Positions 43,984 to 54,808 of a stretch of 64,000 bases of DNA are shown here, piece by piece. The notes under the pieces are model-generated. The model was not told the origin of the DNA. It saw only the letters and a list, made by a program, of their open reading frames with translations, and searched no databases. This DNA is from Phyto melanocephala (Eukaryota > Arthropoda > Insecta > Diptera > Rhinophoridae). A program made the translations under genes and the position numbers. Within the stretch, counting starts at the first letter, position 1. Each line of letters begins with the position of its first letter. The stretch is taken from NCBI GenBank assembly GCA_941918925.1, contig OW799236.1, positions 79,176,713-79,240,712 on the forward strand, given 5' to 3'.

Positions 43984-45865
43984 CACCCCAATTCTAAATA
44001 ACAATTCCCTGGGAATTATTTCCCTATTCCCTGTTCCCCTATTCTAAATAACTTCTCCCGGGGAAATTTTTTCCCTTTCCCTTTTCCCTTATTCTAAATG
44101 AACTTCGAAATTGGGAAATTGTTCCCTGGGGAAAAAGTAGGTATTACGAAAGGTAATTAAAGGGAGAATGTAATAACAATTTTTGGGAAAAAATCCGCCA
44201 ACAAATTCAAAGGGAGTTGTGACAAAAATGTAAGTAATTAATATTTTTTTATAAAAATTGTGATAAATAATGTAATTTATTGTTACTTTTAGGACAAAAA
44301 CAACAAACAGGAAGCAGAATAATGAATTGTTTTTTAGTTTTAAAATAATTTTAATTTATTTTTTTTTTTAATTTTTGAAGTTTTTAAATTTTTTAATAAA
44401 ATGTTATATTTATTTAAAAAATGTATATACATAAATAAGAAATGGCTTTATTACAAAAATTTATTAGAGATTATTCGCAATATTTTTTCTAATATTTTTC
44501 TATTATATTTTCTAATATTTTGGGCAATGGATAAATATTGTGGTGAGTCTAAGGATACCACATCATTATCCTAAACGCTCTAACAATCTAAATTTTCTAC
44601 ATCGTGTACTGCAGTATTGTTATGTTATGCAACGCACAGCAAAAATTTGTTGTTTTAGCAGCTTTTTTTGGAGCGCAGTGAAGCTGTCTAGCACCAAGAA
44701 TGCACCTTCATCAATTTTTAAAACACCATTAGTGCGTACAACCACATTTCGACACTTGGAGTGAATTTCATTAAACTTAATTTCAACAGACGTCTTTGCA
44801 GTTTTAATTTATGAATTGTCTGTTATCATTTAAAACTTTACCAAGAAGCCAATAATTGCTGCCACCTCTAAGTTATTCTTGCTCAAGGTGAGTTCGCAAT
44901 TCGCCAGAATTCCAAATAAAGGAATCGTGACACGCTCCAGGATGTAAGGCATCTACGTACTGAATCCTCAGCTCATGATCACAGACCTGTAATTTTTTGA
45001 TTAAAAATTAATTATTGATAATTTAAAACAAAAGAAATACTTTACCAGCATTACATTCAAACTATAGTATTCCTTAGTATTGTAGTAAAGATGCTTGTTC
45101 TTAGGAGGAGAAATAATGCGGACATGCGATCCGTCAACACATCCTATAATGCTTGGAATACCATACTTTACATAAAAAGCTAACTCAATTTGCCGTTTTT
45201 GCACTTCAGTTCTACAGAAAGTTATCTACATTGGGCGTAAATGCTCCTCAAATATATTAATAACTTCTGCCAGAACTTTGCTAAGACTACACTGAGCCAC
45301 AGACACACCGCAATCTTTACCTATACCCGTTTGGTACAAACCTTCAGCAAATAAGCGTAAAATCTCACTTAATTTCACGATTGGAGAAATTGCAAACGAC
45401 TTACCTTTGGGCTGAACACGTCCAACAGATATTTGAACGCCGATTTATTTACTCTGTATTATTTTTCTAACCTTCCAAAAGTAAAATTTACTTACAAAAT
45501 GTGCGGCAACTCAAGTGGGTTGCTGCCATCATGTAGCATTCTCCTTTCTACCCTTTGCTTATTCTTGTCAGATTGATATGCTTCCGAGTTTTTTGCTTTA
45601 GCTATTATTATCAACGCTACACTAAAAATTTTTATTCACTTTTAACAATTTCTTTTTTATTATTTACGAGTATTCACTTTTTACGCTTAATATTTCTAAA
45701 AATTATAAGCAAATATTTTGTCAAAACAAAAGCGCAAAAGCAAACAGCTGACTTCGAAAATGTAAAATTCTCTCTCCCTTGTTATTCCCCTCCCCGACTG
45801 TTTAGAATAGGGGAATTTTATTCGCGGGAAAAATGAATTCCCTGGGAATATTTAGAATTGGGGTG
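43984..45865 (-). mobile_element. PIF/Harbinger transposon, 1882 bp
   Basis: Inverted ends CACCCCAATTCTAAATA and TATTTAGAATTGGGGTG are perfect over 17 bp. Subterminal palindromes of the type TTCCCTGGGAA recur at 44006-44016, ~44057, ~44124 and ~45837. The transposase relic lies on the minus strand. The flanking trinucleotides (AAT and TAT) do not form an exact 3-bp duplication, perhaps through mutation. Confidence 0.88.
44650..45490 (-). pseudogene. HARBI1-type transposase relic with one intron
   Basis: Minus-strand blocks in order: LRLFAEGLYQTG (~45365-45330), VSVAQCSLSKVLAEV (~45310-45265), IELAFYVKYGIPSIIGCVDGSH (read in blocks, ~45188-45125), then PPKNKHLYYNTKEYYSLNVML. A 59-bp intron with GT..AG borders (45045 to 44987) follows. 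Then come VCDHELRIQYVDALHPGACHDSF (read in blocks, ~44986-44915), WLLGK (~44845) and RNVVVRTNGVLK (~44750). The Asp in GCVDGSH and the Asp in HDS are the expected first and second acidic residues. Stops at ~45229 (after HLRPM) and ~44870, and later frameshifts, inactivate it. There is no sign of the companion Myb-like gene, although the space left of 44600 is unexplained. Confidence 0.85.
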
Positions 45866-46961
45866 TATATGTATCTAAAATATCAACGGTACATTTACCA
45901 AAATATCTAACACCATCACCAAACACACTTTTTATACACCACAATCTGAACATACGATCACCATGTTTCTATCAACTCAAATAAAAAAACAACCCAAATT
46001 ATAAACTCACTAATTCTTTTAGTTAAAACAAAAAATATTTTATTTAATTTTTTATTGTTGTTGTTGTTGGTCATGGCTTTAATACATTTCCATTAAATTA
46101 ATAATTTGTTTTGGTTTAATTATACAAAACTGAAAAACGACAGCAAAAGCTGTTATAATGATTGGTGTTTTATTTATTCATCCATTGTTGTAGTTGTGTC
46201 GCGTAGTGGTTTTAAACCTTTTTATGTTGCAATAAAATTATACAGTAGAAATACATAAAAGCATTTAAGGCTTATTTATGTGCCGCATTATTTAATTTTT
46301 TATAATTTGAGAGAGAGAGAGAGAGAATTTGAAAAACAATAGCAATAATAAAATGTAAATAATTATGGGCAAAAAGTAAACCTCAAAAATTCTAGTGATT
46401 TAATATGTGATTGTGGCTAGTAATCGGTTAATGAATTCATGAAATGACAATAAAAAAAAAAACAATTAAATGACAGTTTGTTGATTGTTAGGAAATATAA
46501 TAAAAGGATAAGGTACTTCAAAATAGTATAGTTGGGAAAATAATTAAAAAAATAATTAAATAATTAATAAAAGCATAAAAACGATTATATAAATTCGATG
46601 GAAGACAAGCCTTGATTAAAATGATCGTAGACACTGCTACCTGGATGTCCCTAAGCTTGGAGATAAAGCGCATTTTATCTTTAGCAAACATAAACAAATA
46701 TCTAATTGACTTTCAAGGCAATAACAATGAATTCACTTTTATTATGGACTGTAAGAAATAGCTAATCGTTAAATGGAAAACTTTTCATCAAACTTAGGGC
46801 CATTATTATAGCATACCGATAACTAAAGTTAGGATGTTATCGCACAGATTACTAGTTTTTCATTATTACAACTTCACTTTAACCTAAAAGTGTCCGATAT
46901 CTTATAGGGAAGATCACTCTACCTTTAACTTTTAACGTGAGGCTTATAAATTAAAACTTAC
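45866..46961. other. AT-rich stretch; (GA)n at ~46310
   Basis: A GAGAGAGAGAGAGAGAGA run lies at 46310-46327 and GTTGTTGTTGTTGG at ~46055. No recognised gene. See also the candidate exon just to the right, whose possible second exon begins at 46748 on the minus strand. Confidence 0.45.
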
Positions 46962-47067
46962 CATATTTTCTACGGTATAAAGGAACTTTTTTACTATTCG
47001 TTTGTCGTTGCCACTTTGTTTTTAAAGAACTAATTAATTTGTTCGGCATTTGCTTTGGTGCTGCCAT
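46962..47067 (-). other. Candidate first exon: 35-residue basic peptide ending at a splice donor
   Basis: On the minus strand an ATG at 47067 opens MAAPKQMPNKLISSLKTKWQ then a further 15 residues ending YRRKY. The exon ends in the next codon at TATG|GTAAGTTT (46962/46961), a consensus donor. The peptide is Lys/Arg-rich and unlike translated AT-rich noise. An acceptor TATTTCTTACAG lies 213 bp downstream (exon would start at 46748). Splicing there gives about 15 further residues and a stop. It may be a small gene, a host exon or part of a mobile element. No homologue is recognised. Confidence 0.3.
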
Positions 47068-47289
47068 ATTTAAAAAAAATACAATTTGTTTTACTGGGAG
47101 GTTGTAATAACGAAAAATACTTAATGGTCTGTTTATTGCTCACGTTAACAAACGTTAACTTTTATTAACATTAACTTTGTATTAATGGCCCTTAGACTAT
47201 TAAAGCCAATAAACCAAATATATTAATATTAAGAATGTTTGTATGTATTTTGAAATTTTATGCCTGGTGTGGCGAGAGAGATTCGAACA

Positions 47290-47700
47290 GTGGACGTGGC
47301 ACCTTTCACTCAACGTAGAAAATGCTGATAGAAAGAATATTAAATTTTTTTTAGAGCACACGTTATTACTTATACACGTTGCCACAAAAAGCCTGTGAAA
47401 AAGAATCAATGGGCGTGGCACCTACCAAACAAAAGTTTATTTTTATATTCATATATCTAGATAAAGGTGATACCGAAAGTCTCAATATTTGGTTTAGGTT
47501 ACTTTGAACTAAGTATACATTTTAACAGAAATTATGGTCAAAGTCATAACAAAGGATATGACACCTTCCATACAATGTATGTATTAACTTTTGCACATAT
47601 TTAGACACCGAGATCGAAGATTTGTTCAAAATCTGAACAGTAGGCGTGGCACCTTCTAATATTAGGTAAATATTCGGTTTAAGACGTTTGTGAACTCCAA
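47290..47700 (-). repeat. Degenerate GGTGCCACGCC-bearing repeat
   Basis: The word GGCGTGGCACC (or GGACGTGGCACC) occurs at ~47292, ~47411 and ~47645 with different flanks. It resembles the array of the Helitron-like family in reverse, but the spacing (about 120 and 235 bp) is irregular. Confidence 0.45.
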
Positions 47701-47724
47701 ATAGTTATTTACTAAGCAACATGT

Positions 47725-48980
47725 TAGAGCGCTATAATCAGTTACGCCGAATCTGACAGTACCCTTCACAATCATGGATTTAATAACCACATCGCAACAT
47801 AGCCTCGACCTCAAATTAAGTGTTATATGATATTTGCCTTATTATTATTATTATGCAGTGAATATGCCCCGAATCCACCTTAGGGACCTCATAGCGGTCA
47901 TTACCGGACACTGGCCTATAGGTACACATACACCCTTACAACGACTTCTGTAGAAGTTGCGATAACGAGGAAGAGGAGTAGACAACTGAACACCTTCTCT
48001 GTAATTGTCCTGCATTCGGAGACCTGAGACACCAGATTGTAGGTCAGCGAATACTTGTAAGTAAAACTTGTCTTTCCGCAGTTGATCTGGGAAAGATCCA
48101 CACCTTCGTAAACAGGACACGATGGCTGAGGAACGACGGCCAGAGAACATAGACGAACGGGCGTTGGTGCCTACGGTATCACAACGGGACCCTCGGAGGA
48201 CCCATGTGAGCTATGCCTTCGGGCGGCTGCCGAATCGAACCTAACCTAACCTTTGCCTTATTATTTCCGACTTCAATTTTTTTATTTTGAATGTTCGCAT
48301 AGTTAGGTGTACCCTTCTAGCCGAACCATTTCATGTGACACCAATATTGAGGGATTTAAAGGGCTTGCATTTTTCAATATTGGATTTGAACCATATATTG
48401 TACGCCATTTTGTTGTGGTAGCCATTTTGGGTTTTAATTTTTTTTTTTTTTTTTTAATATTTTATATTTTGCTACACATTTCTTTTATTAGAAAATTAAG
48501 TGTCTAGTTTGTCTAAAAGCTGAAAGACTTTGACTTTCATTTGTAAATTTAAGGCAAAACACCGAAGCAGTTGTATTTTAGTGCTTATACCTCAGTTAGT
48601 TTCAAACCGATTTGATAGTATATCTGAAAAATTGCTAATATAAAGGAGTCTGCAAATTGATTTGTGGTTTCGAAAGGTTCATTACATCATTCACACGGAT
48701 ATCGATAAATCAATTCTTTTATCAATTCAGAATATCGTCGGTCATGTGTAGAAAGGCCCTAACTCAAATAATTATAATTTTACAGGAGAAAGTTTAAACG
48801 TAACAGAAACTGTATTATCGTAATGTAATTTCTTTTGTAAAATCGCTATTTGCTATTTCGTAAGAAGTACGATTTAGGGCCTTTCTACATGATACCCGCG
48901 ATATATATAATTTTTGCGACCTCAATTAAATATTATAGAATATACACACAGAATGGCAAACATTCTGTAAAGGGTATAAA
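47725..48980 (-). mobile_element. Helitron-like repeat, copy 6 (reversed), interrupted by a LINE
   Basis: The reversed right end lies at 47731-47775 (GAGCGCTATAATCAGTTACG, CCGAATCTGACAGTACCCTTCAC in pieces). The reversed left end lies near 48945-48980 (GAATGGCAAACATTCTGTAAAGGGTATAAAA). The interior includes GCCATTTTGTTGTGGTAGCC and AAACACCGAAGCAGTTG, the mirror of words in copy 1. A LINE tail at 47847-48251 is nested within, with a 14-bp duplication. Confidence 0.6.
47847..48251 (+). mobile_element. 5'-truncated LINE tail with 14-bp duplication and CCTAA-type end
   Basis: About 405 bp of LINE 3' sequence. It encodes LIAVITGHWPIGTH, then SCDNEEEE, a stop, and TEHLLCNCPAFGDLR, the TGH block and Cys-His knuckle of an R1/I/Jockey-type ORF2. 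LSAVDLGKIHTFVNRTRWLRN follows in blocks. Then comes a short GC-rich 3' region (GGACCCTCGGAGGACCC) and the terminal CCTAACCTAACC. TTTGCCTTATTATT occurs at both flanks (47833-47846 and 48252-48265), an exact 14-bp duplication. In-frame stops show moderate age. The pentanucleotide tail resembles insect TTAGG telomere repeats; this may be coincidence. Confidence 0.85.
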
Positions 48981-48984
48981 AATA

Positions 48985-50495
48985 TATTTCGTTTTATATT
49001 TATAAAAATTATTTACTAAATTTCCTTTTCAAAATAAAAAAATCAATGAAATCAAATTTTTCATTTGTTTAAATTTCCATTTATACTTTTAAAATTTTTC
49101 TTTTCTTTAGAGTGCAAAAAAAACCATAAGTTCCCCTCTTTACAATGTTGCATTCTTTATGCAAACTTACCTTAAAATAACAAAATAATTTTAAGCTGCA
49201 AAAGAATAATTTTGAAATTCATTCCCATGCAAATTATCTCCACACAGAAATCAATTTGTATTTTGATTTTAATAGTTTTCATAACACAAATGACTGCTAC
49301 AAACAACACATTATGCCAACAAAAAAAAAAAAAAGATTATAGGTTGGCAACATTAATTTTTAGCTGCTTTTCCTTCTTTCTACATCCAAAAAGCCATTGA
49401 CACGACAAGAATCTACACCTCTCACGTTTAAACAAACCAAAAAAAAAAAAATAAAACAACAATTCCACACACCAAAAATTATGACTGATTGGTTGGCAAA
49501 CTAACGGATAGACGGACGGATGAATGAGTGAATGAATGGTCAGAGTACCAATTCTGCCTGTCTAACTGATTTGTGGGGTGTTGCTGTTGCATTTAGAGGT
49601 GCCACAAACAAAAACGTGCTGAATGAAAGTCTGACTGTTTTGATACCGGCAACCGTAAATTACCAATACATATACCAAAAATACTCAGCCATTTGCTATG
49701 TCACCTTCAACTGCAGAGATTCCAAATCTTTTTAAGACTATGTTTATGCTTTGATTTTATATAAATAAAAAAAAATTATTTTCTCTGGGAAAAAAATAAT
49801 AAATCACAAATTTCTTGGGGTGTACGTTTAGAAACTCTGTTATAGATTTTATTTTTTCCTTGTTTAGCAGGCTAGAAGAAGAAAATTTTTCTTAATGTAT
49901 TTCACTGCTTTTATTTATTTATTAATTTTTTCTTTGTAACTGCACTTTAACGTTTTTTCTGTGGTGCTGCTGATAAAAATAATTTAAACCACGAAAAATA
50001 TTTGTACTTGGTAATAACGGTATTACCAAATACACAAATACATACATACATACAGAATTGCATAAAAATTTTAATACAAACGGGCAACATGCAGCTTTAT
50101 TTATTTATTTTTTAACAATGAGTGAAGCGCAAGTTACACTATTTCCAACAAAAACTTTATAACAAGATGCTTTTAAAATGCCAACCCTAAAGCTATAAGT
50201 CCATACCACGCTTTCTTGCGTCAGCGCATTCTACGCATTTTATACCTCATACGCTTTCTGTTTTTCAAGTTACGTACCACTCTTTTTTCACAACACAAGT
50301 TGAGAGATGGCACTTATTATGTAAATGACATCGATAAACAAAAAGCAAATTTTGTTTATAAACAATTTTTTTAAATAGTTATATTTTATTCTGCCAATAA
50401 TTTTGAACTTTATTGCAAACTCGTTATTTTTTTAATTTTAAAAATTTTTTTTCTATAAATATATAAGAAAATATGTTTTGCCGCTCTTTTGACAT
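48985..50495. other. AT-rich stretch, nothing recognised
   Basis: Poly-A runs at ~49321-49334 and 49440-49451, and TGAATGAGTGAATGAATGG near 49521-49539. The frame at 49532-49735 is not recognised and probably not coding. Confidence 0.5.
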
Positions 50496-50499
50496 TTCT

Positions 50500-51544
50500 C
50501 TTCAGTAAGGTTTGCCATTTCATGATGGAAAGATATACGAGCCAACAATGAGTCGAAATTATTAAAATTTACTACCGAAATTCGAAGTCAGTGGCCTCAT
50601 AATCGTCCTACCAGATCAACAATTGAGACAAGTGAGACAAAGAAGTGCCCGTAGTGTTGAGAATATTGCTGCCGCTGAGGCTTCAGTTTAAGAAAGCCCA
50701 AATGTGTATCTTACACATCGTTCTCGAGCGTTGGGCATCTCTGTGACGTCGTTGTGGCGAAATTTGTGCAAAGATCTTGGCCTACATCCTTACAAGATCA
50801 AATTGCCGCAAGAACTGAAGCCGCTTGACCACCAGAAGCGTTCGTGAATTAGGCTGAGCAACAACTTGAAAATTATTTGGATTCTCATTTCTGGATGGAT
50901 GGCTTCGTCAATAAGCAAAATATGCGTTATTGGTCAGACAGCAATCCATACGTACTCCATGAGTCATCATTGCATCCCGAAAAAATTACGGTTTGGTGCG
51001 GCTTATGGGTCGGCGGCGTAATTAGGCCGTACTTCTTCCGTGATGATCAAGACCGGCACGTTACTGTAAACGGGAATCGCTACCGTTCAATGATAACAGA
51101 ACATTTTTGGCCCGAATTGGATGATATGGACTTAGAGGACATGTGGTTCCAACAGAATGGTGCCACAAGCCACACAGCGAATGCTACAATCAATTTGTTG
51201 GAAATCAAGCTTGGAGAACGTGTTATTTCATGAAATAGTCCAGTCGATTGGCCGCCTCTTCGGTCGTGCGATTTGAAGCAGTTAGATTATTTCCTTTGGG
51301 CTACGTCAAGTCTATGGTCTATGCCAACAAGCCAGCGACGATTGATGAACTTCGTACGAAAATCGAACGTGAAATTGCAGCTTGAAAACCGTCGAAAATT
51401 TGGTTCAGCGTCTGGACTTCTGCAAGCGTGCCCGTGGTGGCCATGTAAAAGAAATCGAGTTCCATACATAATGGCATCGGACATACTTTCACAGGAATAA
51501 AGAATTTCATTGAACTTTTGTAGCGCTTTTATTGAAAAACCCTT
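50500..51544 (+). mobile_element. Mariner-family element, 5' end uncertain
   Basis: The transposase relic runs from an ATG at 50525 to a stop near 51500. The 3' end is proposed at ~51544, where GAAAAACCCTT meets TA. The matching 5' inverted end (AAGGGTTTTTC-type) was not found upstream of 50520, so the left end is probably lost. Confidence 0.75.
50525..51500 (+). pseudogene. Mariner-like transposase relic (copy f)
   Basis: The N-terminus MERYTSQQ, stop, VEIIKIYYRN is followed by an internal deletion up to NRPTRSTIE. Then come SARSVENIAAAEAS, SRALGISVTSLWRNLCKDLGLHPYKIKLPQELKPLDH (read in blocks) and FVN, stop, AEQQLEN (a Trp codon turned to TAG). The region carrying the first catalytic Asp is deleted before SHFWMDGFVNKQNMRYWSD. 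A 118-codon open piece (50877-51233) holds ITVWCGLWVGGVI, VTVNGNRYRSMI and MWFQQNGATSHTA, where the second catalytic Asp has become Asn. After a stop, SCDLKQLDYFLW retains the third Asp. The rest to the C-terminus is in another frame. It is the most complete mariner in the window but clearly dead. Confidence 0.88.
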
Positions 51545-51926
51545 TATTAATCACATTTAGCATATAAAGTAAATATTTCATGAAATACTAATGGAATAAT
51601 GTTGCCTAATCAGTATTCTGTGAATACGATAAAAAAAAACATATAAAATGTTGCTGTCAACATTAAACCAACATTTTGTTTCGTACGTAATTCTAAGTAC
51701 AGCCTAGTATTCTGTTTCAATTTGTAGAATGTGCTGGTAATGATTAGTTTTTTTTTCATACGAAAGATTTGACAGAGATAATTTTTAAATCGAGAAAACA
51801 AAAATAATTGATTAGCTTTTTCTTTGCATTTCGTTCGATTAACTATTGTTCATGTTCAAATAATAAGAAATTGCTTAAATGTTGACAAAACATTAATCAT
51901 GTTTTCACCTTAAAATCAGAGTATTT
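51545..51926. other. AT-rich stretch, nothing recognised
   Basis: No gene or repeat identified between the mariner and the MITE. Confidence 0.5.
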
Positions 51927-52171
51927 CTGTTGCTTGGAGCTAAAATAGCCAATGTCAAAATATTTACTTTTGAGAAAATTGGAATTGAACTTTAACTTTT
52001 ATAGATGCTTTCATAGTGACATTGGCCAGCATTTTATTTATGAAGCTGTTCTGGGTTAAGTATGACTTTAGCTGTTTTACCATAATGAAATAGAGCAAGA
52101 AAACAAATCTAATGCAATGATTAACTCAAAAGAAAAAAAGGGACATTGGCCCTTTTAGCTCCAATCCACAG
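51927..52171 (+). mobile_element. 245-bp MITE with ATTT duplication, copy 2
   Basis: Same element as at 29517-29763, same orientation, and nearly identical over the interior. Flanks are ATTT on both sides (51923-51926 and 52172-52175). The ends are slightly mutated (CTGTTGCTTGGAGC and GCTCCAATCCACAG). The two copies support a 4-bp AT-rich target duplication. Confidence 0.9.
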
Positions 52172-53645
52172 ATTTCTTAAGCAACATTATTCAAAAATTA
52201 TGAATTTTTTATATAAAATTTAACAGCACATTGAATGAAATAATGAACAGAATACCGGGCTTAAGATCTAATTAATTTGAGTGTTTTTTTTTATAAATTA
52301 CAAAATTATTTTTGTATGTCAAAGGTTTCGTGTGATATAACTAAAGTTGCTTAACATCTTTGACAAATTGAAAGAGAGTTCTAAGCTTCAAGCAAAGAGT
52401 GAAAGGGCATTCAAAACCGGTGTTATTGTAGTACATTATTTTAATACTAATTGTACTTTTTAATTATTCCTAATAAGTGAGTCATTAGCAAGCTGTGCAA
52501 GAAATAGCATTAGTAGAAACATTGGTATGTTCCACTTAATGTTTTATCGTCTGTACTGATATTTACTATTTTTGCTATATTATTTCATTTAGAGGAAACA
52601 CATGCTTTTTCCAAAGCCGTCTCCTTTTAATTGCTGTAAAGTAAATCCATGCTAAGAAAATGGTGTTGGTATACAAATTTGTTTATCTAAACCATTATGG
52701 AAATGGTGTTACAGGGCACACCATTTTATTTTTATTTTTTTCAAACAAAACTACTAAAAGAAAGTTTAAGTATTTAAAGCACATAAAAAATGAGGAAGAA
52801 ACCTAAAGTAGAGATAAAAAACAAATAAACAGACATAAAAAATGAAGCCAATACAATGCATCAAACTAAACCAGCTAGCGGACTCGTAAAATGTTGTATG
52901 ACTTTTTTGCAAAAAAAAACTGGTCAATTACTCCCAAACGAAAACATACTAACTTACCAACACTGACATCAACACAAAAAAAAATTTTTAAATAAAATTC
53001 AAAAAGAAAGAAACCTGCAGTTGCACATGACTCTGCAAACAAGCGGAAGAATGTGTGCAGTAGAAAAAAAATTTGTTTAAAGCTGGACAGACAAACAGTC
53101 TGACCAACCAAACAACATTATCAAATATTCAGCTTTAAGGCACTTTTGCATTAATCATCAACGGCAGCAGGTTTTGCCAATGATGATTATAAGAGTCAAC
53201 TGCTCGTATCGCCGCTGTTGCACTTGTTCGTTTGTAAAAGTGGAAGAAAAGAAAGATATAATGAAATTACGAAATATTTTAAAGAAATTTATACCGTTTT
53301 CAGATACAAATTGCCGTAATTAAATATTAAGATGGTGTTTTGTTTAAGATAAAGTGCATGAAAGTAGTTTAAATATTTTAATAAAAAACGAACCAAGGCG
53401 AGTAATAAAAACTGTAATACCAAATTATGTGGAAGTTGAAAAAAATACACATACACATATAACAGTTAACACAAGTTCATCAGGGCGTAAAAACATTGTT
53501 CGAGGCTTATGGAAATAGTAAAAATTGCTATTTTATATTTATTTTATTCTAGCTTTATCTTTCAAGGTACTTTAATAAAATCTTCTTAAAAAGGATATTT
53601 TGTTTTTTAATAAATCGGCAAGTCGATTTTTTGTTACGCAGTATA
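52172..53645. other. AT-rich stretch, nothing recognised
   Basis: A less AT-rich patch at 53145-53225 (ATCAACGGCAGCAGGTTTTG and CGTATCGCCGCTGTTGC) has no sustained frame. No repeats were paired. Confidence 0.45.
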
Positions 53646-54379
53646 CATGCAAAGAAAAAATATGGTTGTGGTAACCATAATCGAAGAGCATCATACAATG
53701 ATTAAATTGTATGATTATGGTTAAAAATAATAATGGTTACCAGTTATCATTATTATGTTTAATTGAAGTATCAATCAATAATCATATATATGACTACAAT
53801 TGAAATCGACAATCTTAGCTTTTTTACGGCAAATTATTGTCTTTTGCTGTAACATACACATATTGATTGTACTTAACAATTTAATTGCAATTTTTATACC
53901 AATATTTTTTTACATTTTCACGTTTATTTGTAAATTTTCTATAATTTTTAAAAATTTTTGTTCATTTTTTTGACATCTCAAACTTTTAAAATAATAAAAA
54001 TTTATTCAGCAAGAAGAAGAACGATTGAAATCAAATTATTACTAAAAAAAAATCATAGCTTGATTTATTTGTAATCATACTGTCGTGTCACCTATTATTT
54101 AATGATTATTTGTTATTTTTAATGCTTTTTAATACAATGTTATTTTTGTCAAATTATTTATTTTAAATCATACTATTTTTGAATGATAACCATTTTGAAA
54201 TTTATTTAAATAGTAAACATTAAATGATAAAACTTTAATAAACGCTTGATCATCGTGACAAAACCTGTGATAAAATAAAATAAATTTAACTATTACTTGT
54301 TTTCGACAACCAAATATTGTTAAAGAAACTATAATAAGACCATCGTGATCATGTCGTAACCATGGTTTTTTTTTTCGTG
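53646..54379 (+). mobile_element. 734-bp MITE, intact copy
   Basis: Ends are TA, CATGCAAAGAAAAA on the left and TTTTTTTTTTCGTG, TA on the right (TA at 53644-53645 and 54380-54381). It aligns over its full length with the nested pair at 20401-21848 and shows the uninterrupted sequence at the point where that copy was hit. No coding capacity. Subterminal GGTAACCATAATC and CCATGGTTACGACATGATCA-type words lie at the two ends. Confidence 0.9.
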
Positions 54380-54381
54380 TA

Positions 54382-54806
54382 CGCTATGGTGTAATCACAG
54401 AAGGTGATAGCGCAGAGAGAGAGAGAGTATTTTTTGTCAATTGTTTTTTATTATGGAGTCTGACAATTCTTGCCACTGATATTTCTTTTTTATATATGGA
54501 GTTTGACAAACATTGGGACACAGAAAAATAATCAGCTTGGTTGGCACGACTACCTGTATAAGTGTACCCTGATATACGCTTACAATTTATCATTTTAAAA
54601 TAATTTTTTGCAGATGTGCGCAATCTTAATCTTATTAAAATTGGTTAAATATTTTAGGAGTTATAAGCATTTTAAGTTGCTACTAACACATGCGCAAAAG
54701 ATATTCTTGTAGCCCTACACGAAATAAATCAACATTGTTGATGCATACATTGTTTTTGCAAATAATGTTCTCTGTGTATGGTATAATAAATAAAACAAAG
54801 AGATTA
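54382..54806. other. Short spacer with (GA)n at ~54415
   Basis: GAGAGAGAGAGAGAG at 54415-54428; otherwise nothing recognised. Confidence 0.5.
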
Positions 54807-54808
54807 TA

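Noticed and set aside
44540..44764. 74-codon plus-strand frame
   Set aside because: Antisense to the C-terminal part of the Harbinger transposase relic.
46621..46758. 46-codon plus-strand frame starting MIVDTATWM
   Set aside because: Composition looks coding-like, but there is no known family, no splice support on this strand, and it lies opposite the possible second exon of the minus-strand candidate.
47851..48150. 99-codon minus-strand frame
   Set aside because: Antisense shadow of the LINE ORF2 tail, which reads on the plus strand.
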